Source of the DNA: Rhodanobacter panaciterrae
Lineage (GTDB): Bacteria > Pseudomonadota > Gammaproteobacteria > Xanthomonadales > Rhodanobacteraceae
DNA: 64,000 bases
NCBI RefSeq assembly: GCF_014651895.1
Contig: NZ_BMXT01000001.1
Span: 1,302,001-1,366,000, forward strand
Direction of reading: 5' to 3'
Shown: one piece after another, positions 44,396-53,773 of the stretch
How positions within the stretch are numbered: the first letter of the stretch is position 1
Layout of the letters: the number at the start of each line of letters is the position of its first letter
Program-made: the position numbers and the translations under genes
Notes under the pieces: model-generated
Seen by the model: the letters and a program-made list of their open reading frames with translations, nothing else
Told to the model about the DNA's origin: nothing
Databases searched by the model: none

Positions 44396-45540
44396 AGGTG
44401 ATGCTGGGCATCTCCGGTGGCGTCGACTCCTCGGTCGCGGCCCTGCTGCTGCAACAGGCCGGTCATCAGGTCGAAGGCCTGTTCATGCAGAACTGGGAAG
44501 AAGACGACCGCTCTGGCCCCTGCACCACCGACGCCGACCGTAAGGACGCCGTGGCCGTGTGCGGACGACTCGGCATCCCGTTCCATGCGCGCAACTTTGC
44601 CGCCGCCTACTGGGACGGTGTGTTCGAGCATTTCCTCGCCGAATACCGCGTCGGACGCACACCGAACCCCGATGTGCTGTGCAACCGCGAGATCAAGTTC
44701 AAGACCTTCCTGGACGAAGCGCATGCGCTGGGCGCCGAGAAGATCGCCACCGGTCACTATGCCCGCGTCGATTTTCACGAGGGCCAGCACCGCTTGCTGC
44801 GCGCGGTCGATACGGCGAAGGATCAGAGCTACTTCCTGCACGCGCTGGGCCAGCAGCAGCTCGCCGCCACGCTGTTTCCGCTGGGCGAGATCGAGAAGCC
44901 CCGCGTGCGCGAGCTGGCCCGTGAGGCGGCGTTGCCGACGCACGCGAAGAAGGACTCCACCGGCATCTGCTTCATCGGCGAGCGCGATTTCCGCAGCTTT
45001 CTGGCCCAGTACATCCCGGCCCGACCCGGCGAGATGCGCACGCCCGACGGCGAGCTGATCGGCGAGCACCAGGGTGTGATGTATTACACCCTGGGCCAGC
45101 GCAACGGGCTGGGCATCGGCGGCCGTCACGGCGCCAGCGGCGAGGCATGGTACGTGGTCGGCAAGGATGTGGCCGCGAACGTGCTGTACATCGCGCAAGG
45201 CGGCGAGAACCACTGGCTGTATTCACAGCGACTGCAGACGGAAACGCCGACCTGGGTCGCCGATGCAGCGCCGGCTGCCCGCTTTCGCTGTACCGCCCGC
45301 ACCCGCTATCGCCAGCTCGACCAGGCCTGCATCGTCGACGTGCACGACGACGGCCTTGAGGTACGCTTCGACGAACCGCAGCGCGCAGTCACCCCGGGGC
45401 AGTCGGTGGTCTTCTACGATGGCGAGGTCTGTCTCGGCGGCGCGGTGATCGCTGCCACCGATGCGCCCTACGGTGGCCTGCTGCCGGCCTTCACTCCTTC
45501 CCCCACGTCCCCTGCAAGAGAATCGCAACCCCGTGTTTGA
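44392..45540 (+). CDS. mnmA: tRNA-specific 2-thiouridylase MnmA
   Basis: Adds sulfur to uridine 34 of tRNA-Lys, -Glu and -Gln. The start is GTG 44392, overlapping the nudJ stop (GTGA). The 382-residue protein has the PP-loop [12 protein letters not shown], the catalytic cysteines in [12 protein letters not shown] and [21 protein letters not shown], and [11 protein letters not shown]. The C-terminal beta-barrel ends in a short Pro/Ser-rich extension. It stands between nudJ and hflD as in E. coli. Confidence 0.96.
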   Translation: MKVMLGISGGVDSSVAALLLQQAGHQVEGLFMQNWEEDDRSGPCTTDADRKDAVAVCGRLGIPFHARNFAAAYWDGVFEHFLAEYRVGRTPNPDVLCNREIKFKTFLDEAHALGAEKIATGHYARVDFHEGQHRLLRAVDTAKDQSYFLHALGQQQLAATLFPLGEIEKPRVRELAREAALPTHAKKDSTGICFIGERDFRSFLAQYIPARPGEMRTPDGELIGEHQGVMYYTLGQRNGLGIGGRHGASGEAWYVVGKDVAANVLYIAQGGENHWLYSQRLQTETPTWVADAAPAARFRCTARTRYRQLDQACIVDVHDDGLEVRFDEPQRAVTPGQSVVFYDGEVCLGGAVIAATDAPYGGLLPAFTPSPTSPARESQPRV

Positions 45541-45550
45541 AACTTTTTCC

Positions 45551-46174
45551 ATGAACGAAGAGCGCGTGCTTGCCCTCGCCGGCCTGTTCCAGGCCTGTGC
45601 GTTGGCGCAACAGCTGGCCAACGAAGGCCGCTGCGACGACGGTGCGATGGAGGCCAGCGTGGCCAGCGTGTTCCGCATCGATGCGCCCTCGGTGGTCGGC
45701 GTGTACGGCAATATCTCGAACGTACGGATCGGCCTGCGCAACCTGATCGCTCAACTCGATGAAAGCGACCGCGACATGTCGGTCACCCGCATGGTGGTGA
45801 CCGTGATGCGACTGGAGCGCAGTCTGACCGGTCGCCCCGAGCTGCTGAACAAATTGCAGCAAGGCATCGTCGCCGCCCAGCGGCAGGTCGAGCACTTCGG
45901 CCAGGACTCCACGCAGGTCGTCAGCCGGCTGGCCGAGCTGTACGCCTCCACCCTGTCCACCTTGAAGCCGCGGGTGATGGTCAGCGGCAATCCGCAGCAG
46001 CTGCAACTGCCGGTCGTGGTGGAAAAGGTGCGCGCCAATCTGCTCGCCGCCGTGCGCTCGGCGGTGCTCTGGCGGCAGGTCGGCGGGCGCCAGTGGCAGC
46101 TGCTGCTGTACCGGCGCCAGTGCAGCATGCTGGCGCGCGGGTTGCTGACCGGGGCGACGCTGGACAACCGCTGA
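45551..46174 (+). CDS. hflD: HflD, high-frequency lysogenization protein homologue
   Basis: A 207-residue protein similar to E. coli HflD, which binds lambda CII and sits at the inner membrane. Conserved parts: LALAGLFQACALAQQLANEG, VYGNISNVRIGLRNLIAQL, RQVEHFGQ, and the end VEKVRANLLAAVRSAVLWRQ-VGG. ATG 45551 is chosen; an in-frame GTG at 45533 overlapping mnmA is possible. In E. coli the order is mnmA-hflD-purB; purB is not here, as a terminator and a convergent porin gene follow. The physiological role is not settled. Confidence 0.9.
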   Translation: MNEERVLALAGLFQACALAQQLANEGRCDDGAMEASVASVFRIDAPSVVGVYGNISNVRIGLRNLIAQLDESDRDMSVTRMVVTVMRLERSLTGRPELLNKLQQGIVAAQRQVEHFGQDSTQVVSRLAELYASTLSTLKPRVMVSGNPQQLQLPVVVEKVRANLLAAVRSAVLWRQVGGRQWQLLLYRRQCSMLARGLLTGATLDNR

Positions 46175-46202
46175 CGGCAGCCGTCCACGATGCCTGAAAA
46201 GC

Positions 46203-46229
46203 AAACGGCGGGCATAAGCCCGCCGTTTT
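46203..46229 (+). terminator. hflD terminator
   Basis: AAACGGCGGGC (46203-46213), loop ATAA and GCCCGCCGTTTT (46218-46229). It lies 29 bases after the hflD stop. A near copy of this hairpin and its flank recurs at 46401-46428. Confidence 0.85.
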
Positions 46230-46400
46230 CCGTCCATGGGTGACACTCCCTTGCGATAATCTTGATCACTGCCGCTTCGACCACTGCTGCAGCTGCAGTG
46301 TGCAGCGGTCGTGTGACAGTTTCTGAACGACGATTTGACGCTTGGATGAATCCAGCCGCATCGCGACGCACGCCGCTGGCTCAGTGGAACGCAACAAAGC

Positions 46401-46428
46401 AAACGGCGGGCATAAGCCCGCCGTTTTT
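46401..46428 (-). terminator. Porin-side terminator, copy of the hflD terminator
   Basis: The same stem AAACGGCGGGC/GCCCGCCGTTT and ATAA loop as at 46203-46229, followed on the plus side by TTTTT and on the minus side by TTTGCTTTG. It lies 39 bases after the stop of the leftward porin gene and can act for that gene. Confidence 0.78.
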
Positions 46429-46466
46429 CCATCCTTGGATCGAACTCCCTTCGATAACCGGTCGGC

Positions 46467-47837
46467 TTAGTAGCTCAGGATGCCCCAGAAGCCGATTTCG
46501 TTGGTCTTGTAGGTGAACGGGCTGCCCACCGGACCTTCGAGCTTGTCGTATTTCCAGGCCAGCGCCAGACGCAGGTTCTTCAGCACGTCGTAAGAGACGC
46601 CCGCGTTGTAGTAGGTGTCCTTGAGCTGCTTGTAGACGCCGTTCACGCCGGAGTACTTGTAGTTGACGCTGTCGTAGCGGGCGAACAAACCCCACTGCGG
46701 CATGAAGGTCCAGTCACCAAAGACCGAGTAGCCGTCAGCCTTGTCCTTGATCGCCGTCGGTGCCGGCACGGCGCCCTGATACTTCAGGACGTCATCCCAG
46801 TTATGCGCGGTGAAATACTCGCCACCGAAGCCAAAGCTATCGTTGCGGAAAGCGATCAATGCATCACCACGCGTGGCATCGCGCGTCGGCTGACCGTTCT
46901 GCACGTCCTTGGCGCGCTTGCCGTCGTAACCACCGAGCGCGATGACCATTTCCTGGATCGGCTGGTAACCGATGCGGGCTTCGACGTCCATGCCATTGGA
47001 GCGCGTCGGGTTCTTGTAACCGCCGCCGTTGACCAAGGAAACCTGGTAGTTGATCGCGTTGTCGCCGGTGGTGGCGCCCATCGCATGGACACCCCAATCC
47101 GACGAGTTGCCGAACGAGCCGATGCCGGTGGGAGCAGCGCCGACCGTGCCGCGACCGCCATCAATCGAGCGATCGGTGATCGTGTTCTCGAGGAAGCGAT
47201 AGCCGTACCACTTCTCGACATACGGGATCCACGGCATGTCGGCCGCACCGAAGCGCACAGCGAAGAGATCGTCGAACTTGCCCTGCAGGTAAGCCTTCTT
47301 GACGAACAACTGGGTCTCGGAATCGGCAGACACGTAGTTGAAGTCGGTGGTCAGGTTGGCCGACCAGATGTCGTTGAACTTGTGGTCGACGGAGAGGTAG
47401 AAGCGCTTCACGTCATAGCCGACGCCATTGACCGAGCCATGACCGTCTTTCTTGACGGAGGAGCCGGTACCGGTCTGCTCTTTGTGGCTGACATCGGTCA
47501 TGTCGAAGAACATGGTGCCGCTGACCTTGGTGTTGCTGACCAGCTTGTCGATGCTGCTGACCTTGGTATCGCTGACAGCCTGTGCCTTCTGCACCGTTTC
47601 CACGGCCTGGCCGGTGGACACATTGATGTCGGACTGCGCGTCGGTGCGCTGTTCCAGCGAATCCACCTTGGCCTGCAATGCAGCCAGCTGCGCTTTCAGC
47701 AGCTCGATTTCAGCGTTGCTGGTGGCCTGGGTGGTGGTTGTCGTCTTCTGCTTCTGCTTTGCCGGCGCCGCGGCGACCGTGAAACTGGTAACGCCCAGGC
47801 TGGCAGCAATCGCCACCGCAATCAGTTTGGAACGCAT
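46467..47837 (-). CDS. OprP/OprO-type phosphate-selective porin
   Basis: A 456-residue outer-membrane porin: signal peptide (MRSKLIAVAIAASLGVTSFT, cut near VAAAP), a Lys/Thr-rich stretch, a coiled coil (IELLKAQLAALQAKVDSLEQ) and a 16-strand-type barrel with alternating aromatic strands (GYDVKRFYLSVDHKFNDIWS, FAVRFGAADMPWIPYVEKWY, GWYLAG-like repeats absent) ending in the aromatic FWGILSY. OprP relatives take up phosphate or polyphosphate under starvation. A Pho box about 115 bases upstream and the nearby pst operon support that role. Confidence 0.9.
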   Translation of the reverse strand: MRSKLIAVAIAASLGVTSFTVAAAPAKQKQKTTTTTQATSNAEIELLKAQLAALQAKVDSLEQRTDAQSDINVSTGQAVETVQKAQAVSDTKVSSIDKLVSNTKVSGTMFFDMTDVSHKEQTGTGSSVKKDGHGSVNGVGYDVKRFYLSVDHKFNDIWSANLTTDFNYVSADSETQLFVKKAYLQGKFDDLFAVRFGAADMPWIPYVEKWYGYRFLENTITDRSIDGGRGTVGAAPTGIGSFGNSSDWGVHAMGATTGDNAINYQVSLVNGGGYKNPTRSNGMDVEARIGYQPIQEMVIALGGYDGKRAKDVQNGQPTRDATRGDALIAFRNDSFGFGGEYFTAHNWDDVLKYQGAVPAPTAIKDKADGYSVFGDWTFMPQWGLFARYDSVNYKYSGVNGVYKQLKDTYYNAGVSYDVLKNLRLALAWKYDKLEGPVGSPFTYKTNEIGFWGILSY

Positions 47838-47950
47838 GTCATTCTCCGCAAGTTGGTGGGAAACATCTCAACCGCCCCCTCGATCCGATGGCCGGCTAGC
47901 GATTAGTTAACAAGTGTGCCGACGCATTTTTACGGTTGGATGCACGTTTG

Positions 47951-47968
47951 ATGACACATTCAAGACAG
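47951..47968 (-). promoter_or_regulatory. Pho box upstream of the porin gene
   Basis: Read on the minus strand: CTGTCTT-GAAT-GTGTCAT (47968-47951). Each half differs from the PhoB half-site CTGTCAT at one position and the spacing is the standard four bases. It lies about 115 bases before the porin start and is the best PhoB site in the window. Confidence 0.72.
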
Positions 47969-48022
47969 CCTGTCGGCGCGGGCGCGCCTCATGTCACGCG
48001 GGGCGGCTGATATGCTTCACCG

Positions 48023-48682
48023 ATGGAAATACTGAGCAACAGCACCGCATCGCGCATGGCCGAGCGGTTTCGCGGCTTCCTGCCGGTGGTGGTCGACGTG
48101 GAAACCGGCGGCTTCGATGCCGAACATGACGCCCTCCTGGAAATCGCCGCGGTACCGCTGACGATCGGTGCGGATGGCTTTCTGTGCCTGCAGCCGACGG
48201 TGTCGACACATGTGGAGCCGTTCCCCGGCGCGAACCTCGATCCGCGTTCGCTGGAGATCACCGGCATCGACCCGACCAACCCGCTGCGCGGCGCGCTGGC
48301 CGAACGGCTGGCTCTGGATCACATCTTTCATGTGGTGCGCGAGGCCGTGCGCGAGGCTGGCTGCCAGCGGGCGATCCTGGTCGGCCACAACGCGGCGTTC
48401 GATCTGGGCTTTCTCAACCAGGCGGTGCGCCGCTGCGGACACAAGCGCAATCCGTTTCATCCCTTCAGCTGCTTCGATACAGTCAGCCTGGGCGGCCTCG
48501 CCTATGGCCAGACCGTCCTGAGCAAGGCCGTACTGGCGGCGGGCCTGTCGTTCAACAGTCGCGAGGCCCATTCAGCGGTGTACGACGCCGAACGCACCGC
48601 CGAGCTGTTCTGCAAGATAGTCAATCGCTGGCGCCAGTTCGAACTGCTCGAACAGGCGCAGCTAGGGCTGGATGCCGCCTGA
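48023..48682 (+). CDS. rnt: Ribonuclease T
   Basis: A DEDDh 3'-5' exoribonuclease that trims the ends of tRNA and other stable RNAs. The 219-residue protein shows Exo [20 protein letters not shown], Exo [16 protein letters not shown] and Exo [17 protein letters not shown], plus [19 protein letters not shown]. The length matches E. coli RNase T. It is divergent from the porin and ends at a modest terminator before the pst operon. Confidence 0.94.
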   Translation: MEILSNSTASRMAERFRGFLPVVVDVETGGFDAEHDALLEIAAVPLTIGADGFLCLQPTVSTHVEPFPGANLDPRSLEITGIDPTNPLRGALAERLALDHIFHVVREAVREAGCQRAILVGHNAAFDLGFLNQAVRRCGHKRNPFHPFSCFDTVSLGGLAYGQTVLSKAVLAAGLSFNSREAHSAVYDAERTAELFCKIVNRWRQFELLEQAQLGLDAA

Positions 48683-48704
48683 AACCGCCGTCGTACGCGG
48701 TTTT
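48682..48704 (+). terminator. Probable rnt terminator
   Basis: AAACCGC (48682-48688) and GCGGTTT (48697-48703) around an eight-base loop, followed by one more T. It begins at the last base of rnt. The short T-run makes it moderate. Confidence 0.55.
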
Positions 48705-48746
48705 CGGGTCAATGACGGTGTGGTTTCAGCAGCAACTTGTGACAGT

Positions 48747-48763
48747 CTGTCGCTCACTGTCAT
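48747..48763 (+). promoter_or_regulatory. Pho-box-like site before pstS
   Basis: CTGTCGC (48747-48753) and CTGTCAT (48757-48763), separated by three bases where four are usual, about 87 bases before pstS. The same region contains the inverted repeat TGACAGT/ACTGTCA. PhoB control of pst is universal in relatives, so a site here is expected, but this match is imperfect. Confidence 0.5.
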
Positions 48764-48849
48764 CTGGTTGAAACATTCATTACATCCAATGGCAACACCA
48801 AGGGCCTGAAATGGCGGGGTCTCATCCGACATCCCTTCAAGGAGCTACC

Positions 48850-49884
48850 GTGTTGACCTCACGCAAATCCCCCATTCGATTCGCCGCTGTCGCCGCGATC
48901 GCCGTGGCTTCGACCTTCGGCATGGCCGCGCAGGCCACCGATATCACTGGCGCCGGCTCCAGCTTCGTCTACCCGGTCATGTCCAAATGGTCGGCCGCGT
49001 ATGCCGAGAAGACCGGCAACCATCTCAACTATCAGTCGGTCGGCTCCGGCGCCGGCATCGCGCAGATCAAGGAAGGCACCATCGACTTCGGCGCTTCCGA
49101 TGCACCGATGAAGGCGGAAGACCTGCAGAAGTTCGGTCTGGGCCAGTTCCCGATCGTGGTCGGCGGCATCGTGCCGGTGGTCAACATCGACGGTGTGCAG
49201 GCCGATCAGGTCAAGCTGGACGGCGTTACCCTCGCCGACATCTTCCTGGGCAAGATCACCAACTGGAACGACCCGAAGATCGCTGCGCTGAACGCCGGCC
49301 TGACCCTGCCGGCCGGCAAGATCACCGTGGTGCATCGTTCGGACGGTTCGGGTACCTCGTTCAACTTCACCAACTACCTGTCCAAGGTCAATCCGGAGTG
49401 GGCCAGCAAGGTCAAGTTCGGTACCGCGGTGGAATGGCCGACCGGCGTGGGCGGCAAGGGCAATGAAGGCGTCTCGCAGTACGTTCGCCAGATCAAGGGT
49501 TCGATCGGTTACGTCGAATACGCCTATGCGGTGAAGAACAAGCTCGCCTGGGTCGATCTGAAGAATGCCAGCGGCAACTACATGAAGCCCAGCGCCGCTG
49601 CCTTCGCTGCCGCTGCGGCCACGGCCGATTGGGCCAGTGCCAAGGACTTCAACCTGATCATGACCAATGCACCGGGCGCGCAGGCGTGGCCGATCACCGC
49701 CACCACCTGGATGATCATGTACAAGTCGCCGAAGAACGCCGGCAACAGCAAGGTCGCCTTCGATTTCTTCAAGTACTCGCTGGAGAACGGCCAGCAGGCT
49801 GCCAGCGAACTCGACTACGTACCGCTGCCGGCCGCACTGGTCAGCAAGATCGAGGCGTACTGGGCTTCCGAATACAAGCATTGA
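48850..49884 (+). CDS. pstS: Phosphate ABC transporter substrate-binding protein PstS
   Basis: A periplasmic phosphate-binding protein. The start is GTG 48850 with AAGGAG 8 bases upstream, giving 344 residues and a signal peptide (LTSRKSPIRFAAVAAIAVAS, cut near AAQA). Phosphate-site motifs are present: TGAGSSFVYPVMSKW, QSVGSGAGIAQI, DFGASDAPM, and VVHRSDGSGTSFNF. It heads pstSCAB-phoU. A strong hairpin between pstS and pstC probably lets pstS be made in excess. Confidence 0.96.
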   Translation: MLTSRKSPIRFAAVAAIAVASTFGMAAQATDITGAGSSFVYPVMSKWSAAYAEKTGNHLNYQSVGSGAGIAQIKEGTIDFGASDAPMKAEDLQKFGLGQFPIVVGGIVPVVNIDGVQADQVKLDGVTLADIFLGKITNWNDPKIAALNAGLTLPAGKITVVHRSDGSGTSFNFTNYLSKVNPEWASKVKFGTAVEWPTGVGGKGNEGVSQYVRQIKGSIGYVEYAYAVKNKLAWVDLKNASGNYMKPSAAAFAAAAATADWASAKDFNLIMTNAPGAQAWPITATTWMIMYKSPKNAGNSKVAFDFFKYSLENGQQAASELDYVPLPAALVSKIEAYWASEYKH

Positions 49885-49891
49885 TGACATG

Positions 49892-49940
49892 ACTTCCGCT
49901 CCCTCGCCGGTCCAGCCGACGAGGGAGCGGAAGTTTTATT
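49892..49940 (+). terminator. Partial terminator between pstS and pstC
   Basis: ACTTCCGCTCCCTCG (49892-49906) and CGAGGGAGCGGAAGT (49920-49934) form a perfect 15-bp stem followed by TTTATT. Placed inside the operon, it would reduce read-through to pstCAB and may protect the pstS mRNA 3' end. Confidence 0.85.
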
Positions 49941-49958
49941 CCGCATACATGGATTGCC

Positions 49959-50975
49959 ATGCCAGCCAACCAAGCAGCCTTGCCCACCGACATTCTGGAG
50001 CAACGCAGCCATCGTGACGCCCGCCACGAGCGGCTGTTTCGCTGGTTGTTGAAAGGCTGTGCGCTGATCGTGCTGGCGGCCCTGCTCGGCGCCGCAGGCG
50101 CCACCTTGTGGGGTGGTCGCGAAGCGTTCAGCACGTTTGGCTGGCACTTCCTGGTCAGCTCCGCATGGGATCCGGGCAACGATGTCTACGGCGCGCTGGT
50201 GCCGGTGTACGGCACGATCGCCACCTCGTTCATCGCGCTGCTGATCGCCGTGCCGGTCAGTTTCGGCATCGCCGTCTATCTCTCCGAAGTGGCACCCACC
50301 TGGCTGCGTACACCGGTCGCCTCGGCGATCGAACTGCTCGCCGGTATCCCCTCGATCATCTACGGCATGTGGGGCCTGTTCGTCTTCGCCCCGTTCTTCG
50401 CCAACCATATCAAGCCGTGGCTGACCAACAACCTCGGCAACAAACCCGATGACGGCAAGCTGTCATGGGTCGCCGAACACGTGCCGTTCGTCGGCAAGCT
50501 GTTCGGCAGCGACTATCCGTTCGGTGCCAGCATCCTGGTTGCCGGCATCGTGCTGGCAATCATGATCATCCCGTTCATCTCCTCGGTGATGCGCGAGGTG
50601 TTCCAGACCGTGCCGACCCGCTTGAAGGAGTCAGCCTATGCGCTCGGCTCCAGCACCTGGGAAGTGTCGTGGGACATCGTGCTGCCCTACACCCGCTCCG
50701 CGGTGATCGGCGGCATCTTCCTCGGCCTCGGGCGCGCACTGGGCGAGACGATGGCGGTGACCTTCGTGCTCGGCAATGCGATGCAGCTGTCGGCCTCGCT
50801 GCTCGATCCGGGCACCTCGATCGCCTCGACCATCGCCAACCAGTTCAGTGAAGCCTCCGGCCTGCAGAAGTCCTCGCTGATGGCGCTGGCGTTCCTGCTG
50901 TTCGTGGTCACCTTCATCGTGTTGCTGATCGCGCGGCTGATGCTGCGCCAGCTCGCCCGCAAGGAGGGTCGCTGA
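49959..50975 (+). CDS. pstC: Phosphate ABC transporter permease PstC
   Basis: One of two membrane subunits of the Pst transporter. The 338-residue protein has about six to seven spans, the BPD permease loop (KESAYALGSSTWEVSWDIVL, then GGIFLGLGRALGETMAVTFV), and the extra periplasmic loop containing NNLGNKPDDGKLSWVAEHV. It begins with a polar N-terminus (MPANQAALPTDILEQRSHRD). It overlaps pstA by one base. Confidence 0.95.
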   Translation: MPANQAALPTDILEQRSHRDARHERLFRWLLKGCALIVLAALLGAAGATLWGGREAFSTFGWHFLVSSAWDPGNDVYGALVPVYGTIATSFIALLIAVPVSFGIAVYLSEVAPTWLRTPVASAIELLAGIPSIIYGMWGLFVFAPFFANHIKPWLTNNLGNKPDDGKLSWVAEHVPFVGKLFGSDYPFGASILVAGIVLAIMIIPFISSVMREVFQTVPTRLKESAYALGSSTWEVSWDIVLPYTRSAVIGGIFLGLGRALGETMAVTFVLGNAMQLSASLLDPGTSIASTIANQFSEASGLQKSSLMALAFLLFVVTFIVLLIARLMLRQLARKEGR

Positions 50976-51841
50976 TGAGCTCGCCCTATCTGCGCCGCCG
51001 CATCACCAACGCGCTGGCGATGGTGCTGAGCACGCTGGCCACCCTGGTCGGTCTGGCCTTCCTCGCCTGGATCCTGTGGGAAACCCTGCGCCAGGGCATC
51101 AGCGCGCTCGACCTCAAGCTGTTCACCAAGATCACCGCCTATGGCGAGGACGGCGGCCTGGCCAACGCGATGGTCGGCAGCCTGATCATCAACTTCATCG
51201 GCATCGCGATCGCCACGCCGATCGGCGTACTCGCCGGCACCTGGCTGGCCGAATACGCCGATCGCACCAAGCTGGGCGAATCGATCCGTTTCCTCAACGA
51301 CATCCTGCTGTCGGCACCGTCGATCGTGATGGGCCTGTTCGTCTACACCATCATCGTGCTGCCGACGACCGTGCTGACCCACGGCTCGACCACGTTCTCC
51401 GGCTTCGCCGGTGGTGTGGCGCTGGCGCTGATCGCCCTGCCCGTCATCGTGCGTACCACCGACGAGATGCTGCGACTGGTGCCGTCCACGCTGCGCGAAG
51501 CGGCGCTGTCGCTCGGCGTGCCGCAGTGGAAGCTGACCTTGCAGATCCTGATCCGCGCGGCGCGTTCAGGCATCATCACCGGCGTGCTGCTGGCGCTGGC
51601 ACGCATCAGCGGCGAGACCGCGCCGCTGCTGTTCACCGCGTTCGGCAACAACTACATGGCGATCAATCCGATCGAGAAGATGTCCAGCCTGCCGCAGATC
51701 ATCTACCAGTACGCCAACGATCCGGGCGATTCGATGCACGCGCTGGCCTGGGCCGGTGCGTTCGTTGTCACCATGTTCGTGCTGCTGCTCAGCCTCGGTT
51801 CCCGCCTGATCCTTTCCCGCACCAAGGTGTCCCATGACTGA
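50975..51841 (+). CDS. pstA: Phosphate ABC transporter permease PstA
   Basis: The second membrane subunit. The 288-residue protein has six predicted spans and the permease coupling motif [20 protein letters not shown], followed by [21 protein letters not shown]-terminal spans [20 protein letters not shown]. It overlaps pstC (TGATG) and pstB (8 bases), so the three are translated together. Confidence 0.95.
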   Translation: MSSPYLRRRITNALAMVLSTLATLVGLAFLAWILWETLRQGISALDLKLFTKITAYGEDGGLANAMVGSLIINFIGIAIATPIGVLAGTWLAEYADRTKLGESIRFLNDILLSAPSIVMGLFVYTIIVLPTTVLTHGSTTFSGFAGGVALALIALPVIVRTTDEMLRLVPSTLREAALSLGVPQWKLTLQILIRAARSGIITGVLLALARISGETAPLLFTAFGNNYMAINPIEKMSSLPQIIYQYANDPGDSMHALAWAGAFVVTMFVLLLSLGSRLILSRTKVSHD

Positions 51842-52643
51842 TTCCGCCCTCGCCACGAATCCGGCGTCCGCGGTGGCCACCTCGGCTGTCGCACCCAAAC
51901 TCACCGTGCGCGACCTGCACTTCTACTACAACGGTTTCCATGCGCTGAAAGGCATCAACATGGATATCCCGGAGAAGAAGGTCACCGCGATCATCGGCCC
52001 GTCCGGTTGCGGCAAGTCGACCCTGTTGCGCATCTTCAACCGCATCTATGCGATCTATCCGAAGCTGGAGGCCAAAGGCGAGGTCGTGCTGGATGGCGAC
52101 AACATCCTCGACCCCAGCTATTCGATGAACCGCCTGCGCAGCAAGGTCGGCATGGTGTTCCAGAAGCCGGTGCCGTTCCCGATGACGATCTTCGAGAACG
52201 TCGCCTATGGCATCCGCCATCACGAGAAACTGTCGAAGTCGGACATGGAAGCCCGCGTCGAGCAGGCGCTGCGCAGCGCCGCGTTGTGGGACGAGGTGAA
52301 GGACAAGCTCAAGCAGAACGCGCTCGGCCTTTCCGGCGGTCAGCAACAACGCCTGTGCATCGCCCGCGCGATCGCGCTGAAACCCGAAGTCTTGCTGCTG
52401 GACGAGCCTACCTCGGCGCTCGACCCGATCGCCACCGGCCGCATCGAGCAGCTCGTGGAAGAGCTGAAAAGCGAATTCACCATCGTCATCGTCACCCACA
52501 ACATGCAGCAGGCGGCGCGCTGTTCCGACCTCACGGCGTTCATGTACATGGGCGAACTGATCGAGTTCGACCAGACCGAGAAGATTTTCACCAAGCCGGG
52601 CAAGAAGCAGACCGAGGATTACATCACCGGTCGATTTGGCTGA
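51834..52643 (+). CDS. pstB: Phosphate ABC transporter ATPase PstB
   Basis: The ATPase subunit of the Pst importer. The 269-residue protein has the Walker [15 protein letters not shown], the Pst-type [20 protein letters not shown], the signature [16 protein letters not shown], the Walker [14 protein letters not shown] and the switch His in VTHNMQQA. It overlaps pstA and precedes phoU by 17 bases. With PhoU it also signals phosphate status to the PhoR kinase; phoR and phoB are not in this window. Confidence 0.97.
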   Translation: MTDSALATNPASAVATSAVAPKLTVRDLHFYYNGFHALKGINMDIPEKKVTAIIGPSGCGKSTLLRIFNRIYAIYPKLEAKGEVVLDGDNILDPSYSMNRLRSKVGMVFQKPVPFPMTIFENVAYGIRHHEKLSKSDMEARVEQALRSAALWDEVKDKLKQNALGLSGGQQQRLCIARAIALKPEVLLLDEPTSALDPIATGRIEQLVEELKSEFTIVIVTHNMQQAARCSDLTAFMYMGELIEFDQTEKIFTKPGKKQTEDYITGRFG

Positions 52644-52660
52644 TCACACAGGACAACACC

Positions 52661-53392
52661 ATGAGCACCGGCACCGACCACATCATCAAGAGTTACGACA
52701 GCGAATTGACCCGGCTCACCGGCGAGATCGTGCGCATGGGCGAGCTGTCGGTGAGCCAGCTGGAAGCGGCGATCGACGTACTCGAACGCCGCGACGAGCG
52801 CGCTGCCCAACGCGTGGTTGGCAACGACGACGCGATCGACCAGCTGGAGCAGGAAATCGGTCACGACGTGGTGCGCCTGCTGGCGCTGCGTGCGCCGATG
52901 GCCGGCGACCTGCGCAACGTGTATGCCGCGCTGCGCATCGCCTCGGATATCGAGCGCATCGGCGACTACGCCGCCAACGTGGCGAAGCGTTCGATTCCGT
53001 TGTCGATGGTGGCTCCGGTGGCACCGGTCGGTGGATTGCGCCATCTGGCCGAGCTGGCCGCCGATGAAGTGCGCGACGTGCTGCTGGCCTATCGCGACCG
53101 CGATGCCGACGCGGCCTATCTGGTATGGAAAAACGACGTGGTGCTGGATGAGGCCTACACCGGCTACTTCCGCCAGCTGCTCACCTACATGATGGAAGAC
53201 CCGCGCAACATCACGCCGTGCACGCATCTGCTGTTCATGGCCAAGAACATCGAGCGGATCGGCGATCACGCCACCAACATTGCCGAGAACGTGTGGTTCC
53301 AGGTCACCGGCGAGCAGTTGAACAAGCAGCGCAGCAAGGGCGATTTCACCTCCAGCCCGGAAATGACCAAGCTGGGCGACAAGCCTGAGTGA
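52661..53392 (+). CDS. phoU: Phosphate signalling protein PhoU
   Basis: A 243-residue protein of two three-helix PhoU repeats, each with the metal-binding motif: residues near DIERIGDYAANVAKR and NIERIGDHATNIAEN. It links Pst transport state to the PhoR/PhoB system and represses the Pho regulon when phosphate is high. ATG 52661 (MSTGTDHIIKSYDSELTRLT) is preceded by AGGACAA. It is the last gene of the pst operon and converges with gdx. Confidence 0.95.
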   Translation: MSTGTDHIIKSYDSELTRLTGEIVRMGELSVSQLEAAIDVLERRDERAAQRVVGNDDAIDQLEQEIGHDVVRLLALRAPMAGDLRNVYAALRIASDIERIGDYAANVAKRSIPLSMVAPVAPVGGLRHLAELAADEVRDVLLAYRDRDADAAYLVWKNDVVLDEAYTGYFRQLLTYMMEDPRNITPCTHLLFMAKNIERIGDHATNIAENVWFQVTGEQLNKQRSKGDFTSSPEMTKLGDKPE

Positions 53393-53434
53393 GCTTTTGC
53401 GGGAGCCCGTGGACGGATTCCCGCAGAAAGGCAC

Positions 53435-53752
53435 TCACGTTGCGGTGAGCTTGAGCCCGACGATGCCAATCACGATCAGCGCGACGCACAGCAACCGCGG
53501 CAGCGTCGCGGGATCGCCGAACAGCACGATGCCAAGCGCCACCGCACCGACCGCACCAATGCCGGTCCAGATCGCGTAAGCCGTGCCGATCGGCAGCGTC
53601 TTCACCGCCATCGCCAGCAATACGATGCTGATCACCATTGCTGTCACTGTGCCGACGGTCGGCCACAACCGGGCAAAGCCTTCGGTGTATTTGAGGCCGA
53701 TCGCCCAGATCACTTCGAACAGGCCGGCCAGCAGCAGATAGATCCACGCCAT
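53435..53752 (-). CDS. gdx: Guanidinium exporter (SugE/Gdx, SMR family)
   Basis: A 105-residue small multidrug resistance-family protein with four spans. The Gdx subtype is recognised by [20 protein letters not shown], the charged [11 protein letters not shown] and [20 protein letters not shown]; the central Glu in span 1 (GLFEVIW) binds guanidinium and protons. ATG 53752 has AGGAG upstream (53764-53760). Two ACGR-loop hairpins directly before it form a guanidine-II riboswitch, which supports guanidinium export over general drug resistance. Confidence 0.94.
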   Translation of the reverse strand: MAWIYLLLAGLFEVIWAIGLKYTEGFARLWPTVGTVTAMVISIVLLAMAVKTLPIGTAYAIWTGIGAVGAVALGIVLFGDPATLPRLLCVALIVIGIVGLKLTAT

Positions 53753-53773
53753 GTTGGCGCTCCTCTGTGTGTG

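Larger units (their letters stand above)
46197..46457 (+). repeat. Imperfect direct repeat of about 60 bases carrying the two terminators
   Basis: Copies at about 46197-46259 and 46395-46457 share AAAGCAAACGGCGGGCATAA, GCCCGCCGTTTT, then a TCC-TGG-GA core and ACTCCCTT-CGATAA. Between them lies about 135 bases with no gene seen. The similarity beyond the hairpin shows duplication of the whole segment. Confidence 0.8.

Noticed and set aside
45491-46432. Minus-strand frame containing a repeated RRAYARRLL peptide
   Set aside because: The peptide repeat comes from the duplicated terminator DNA, and the rest is antisense to hflD.
53398-53424. TGCGGGA/TCCCGCA hairpin between phoU and gdx as a terminator
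   Set aside because: The loop is long and neither side has a T-run, so it is not listed as a terminator, though it may still have a weak role.
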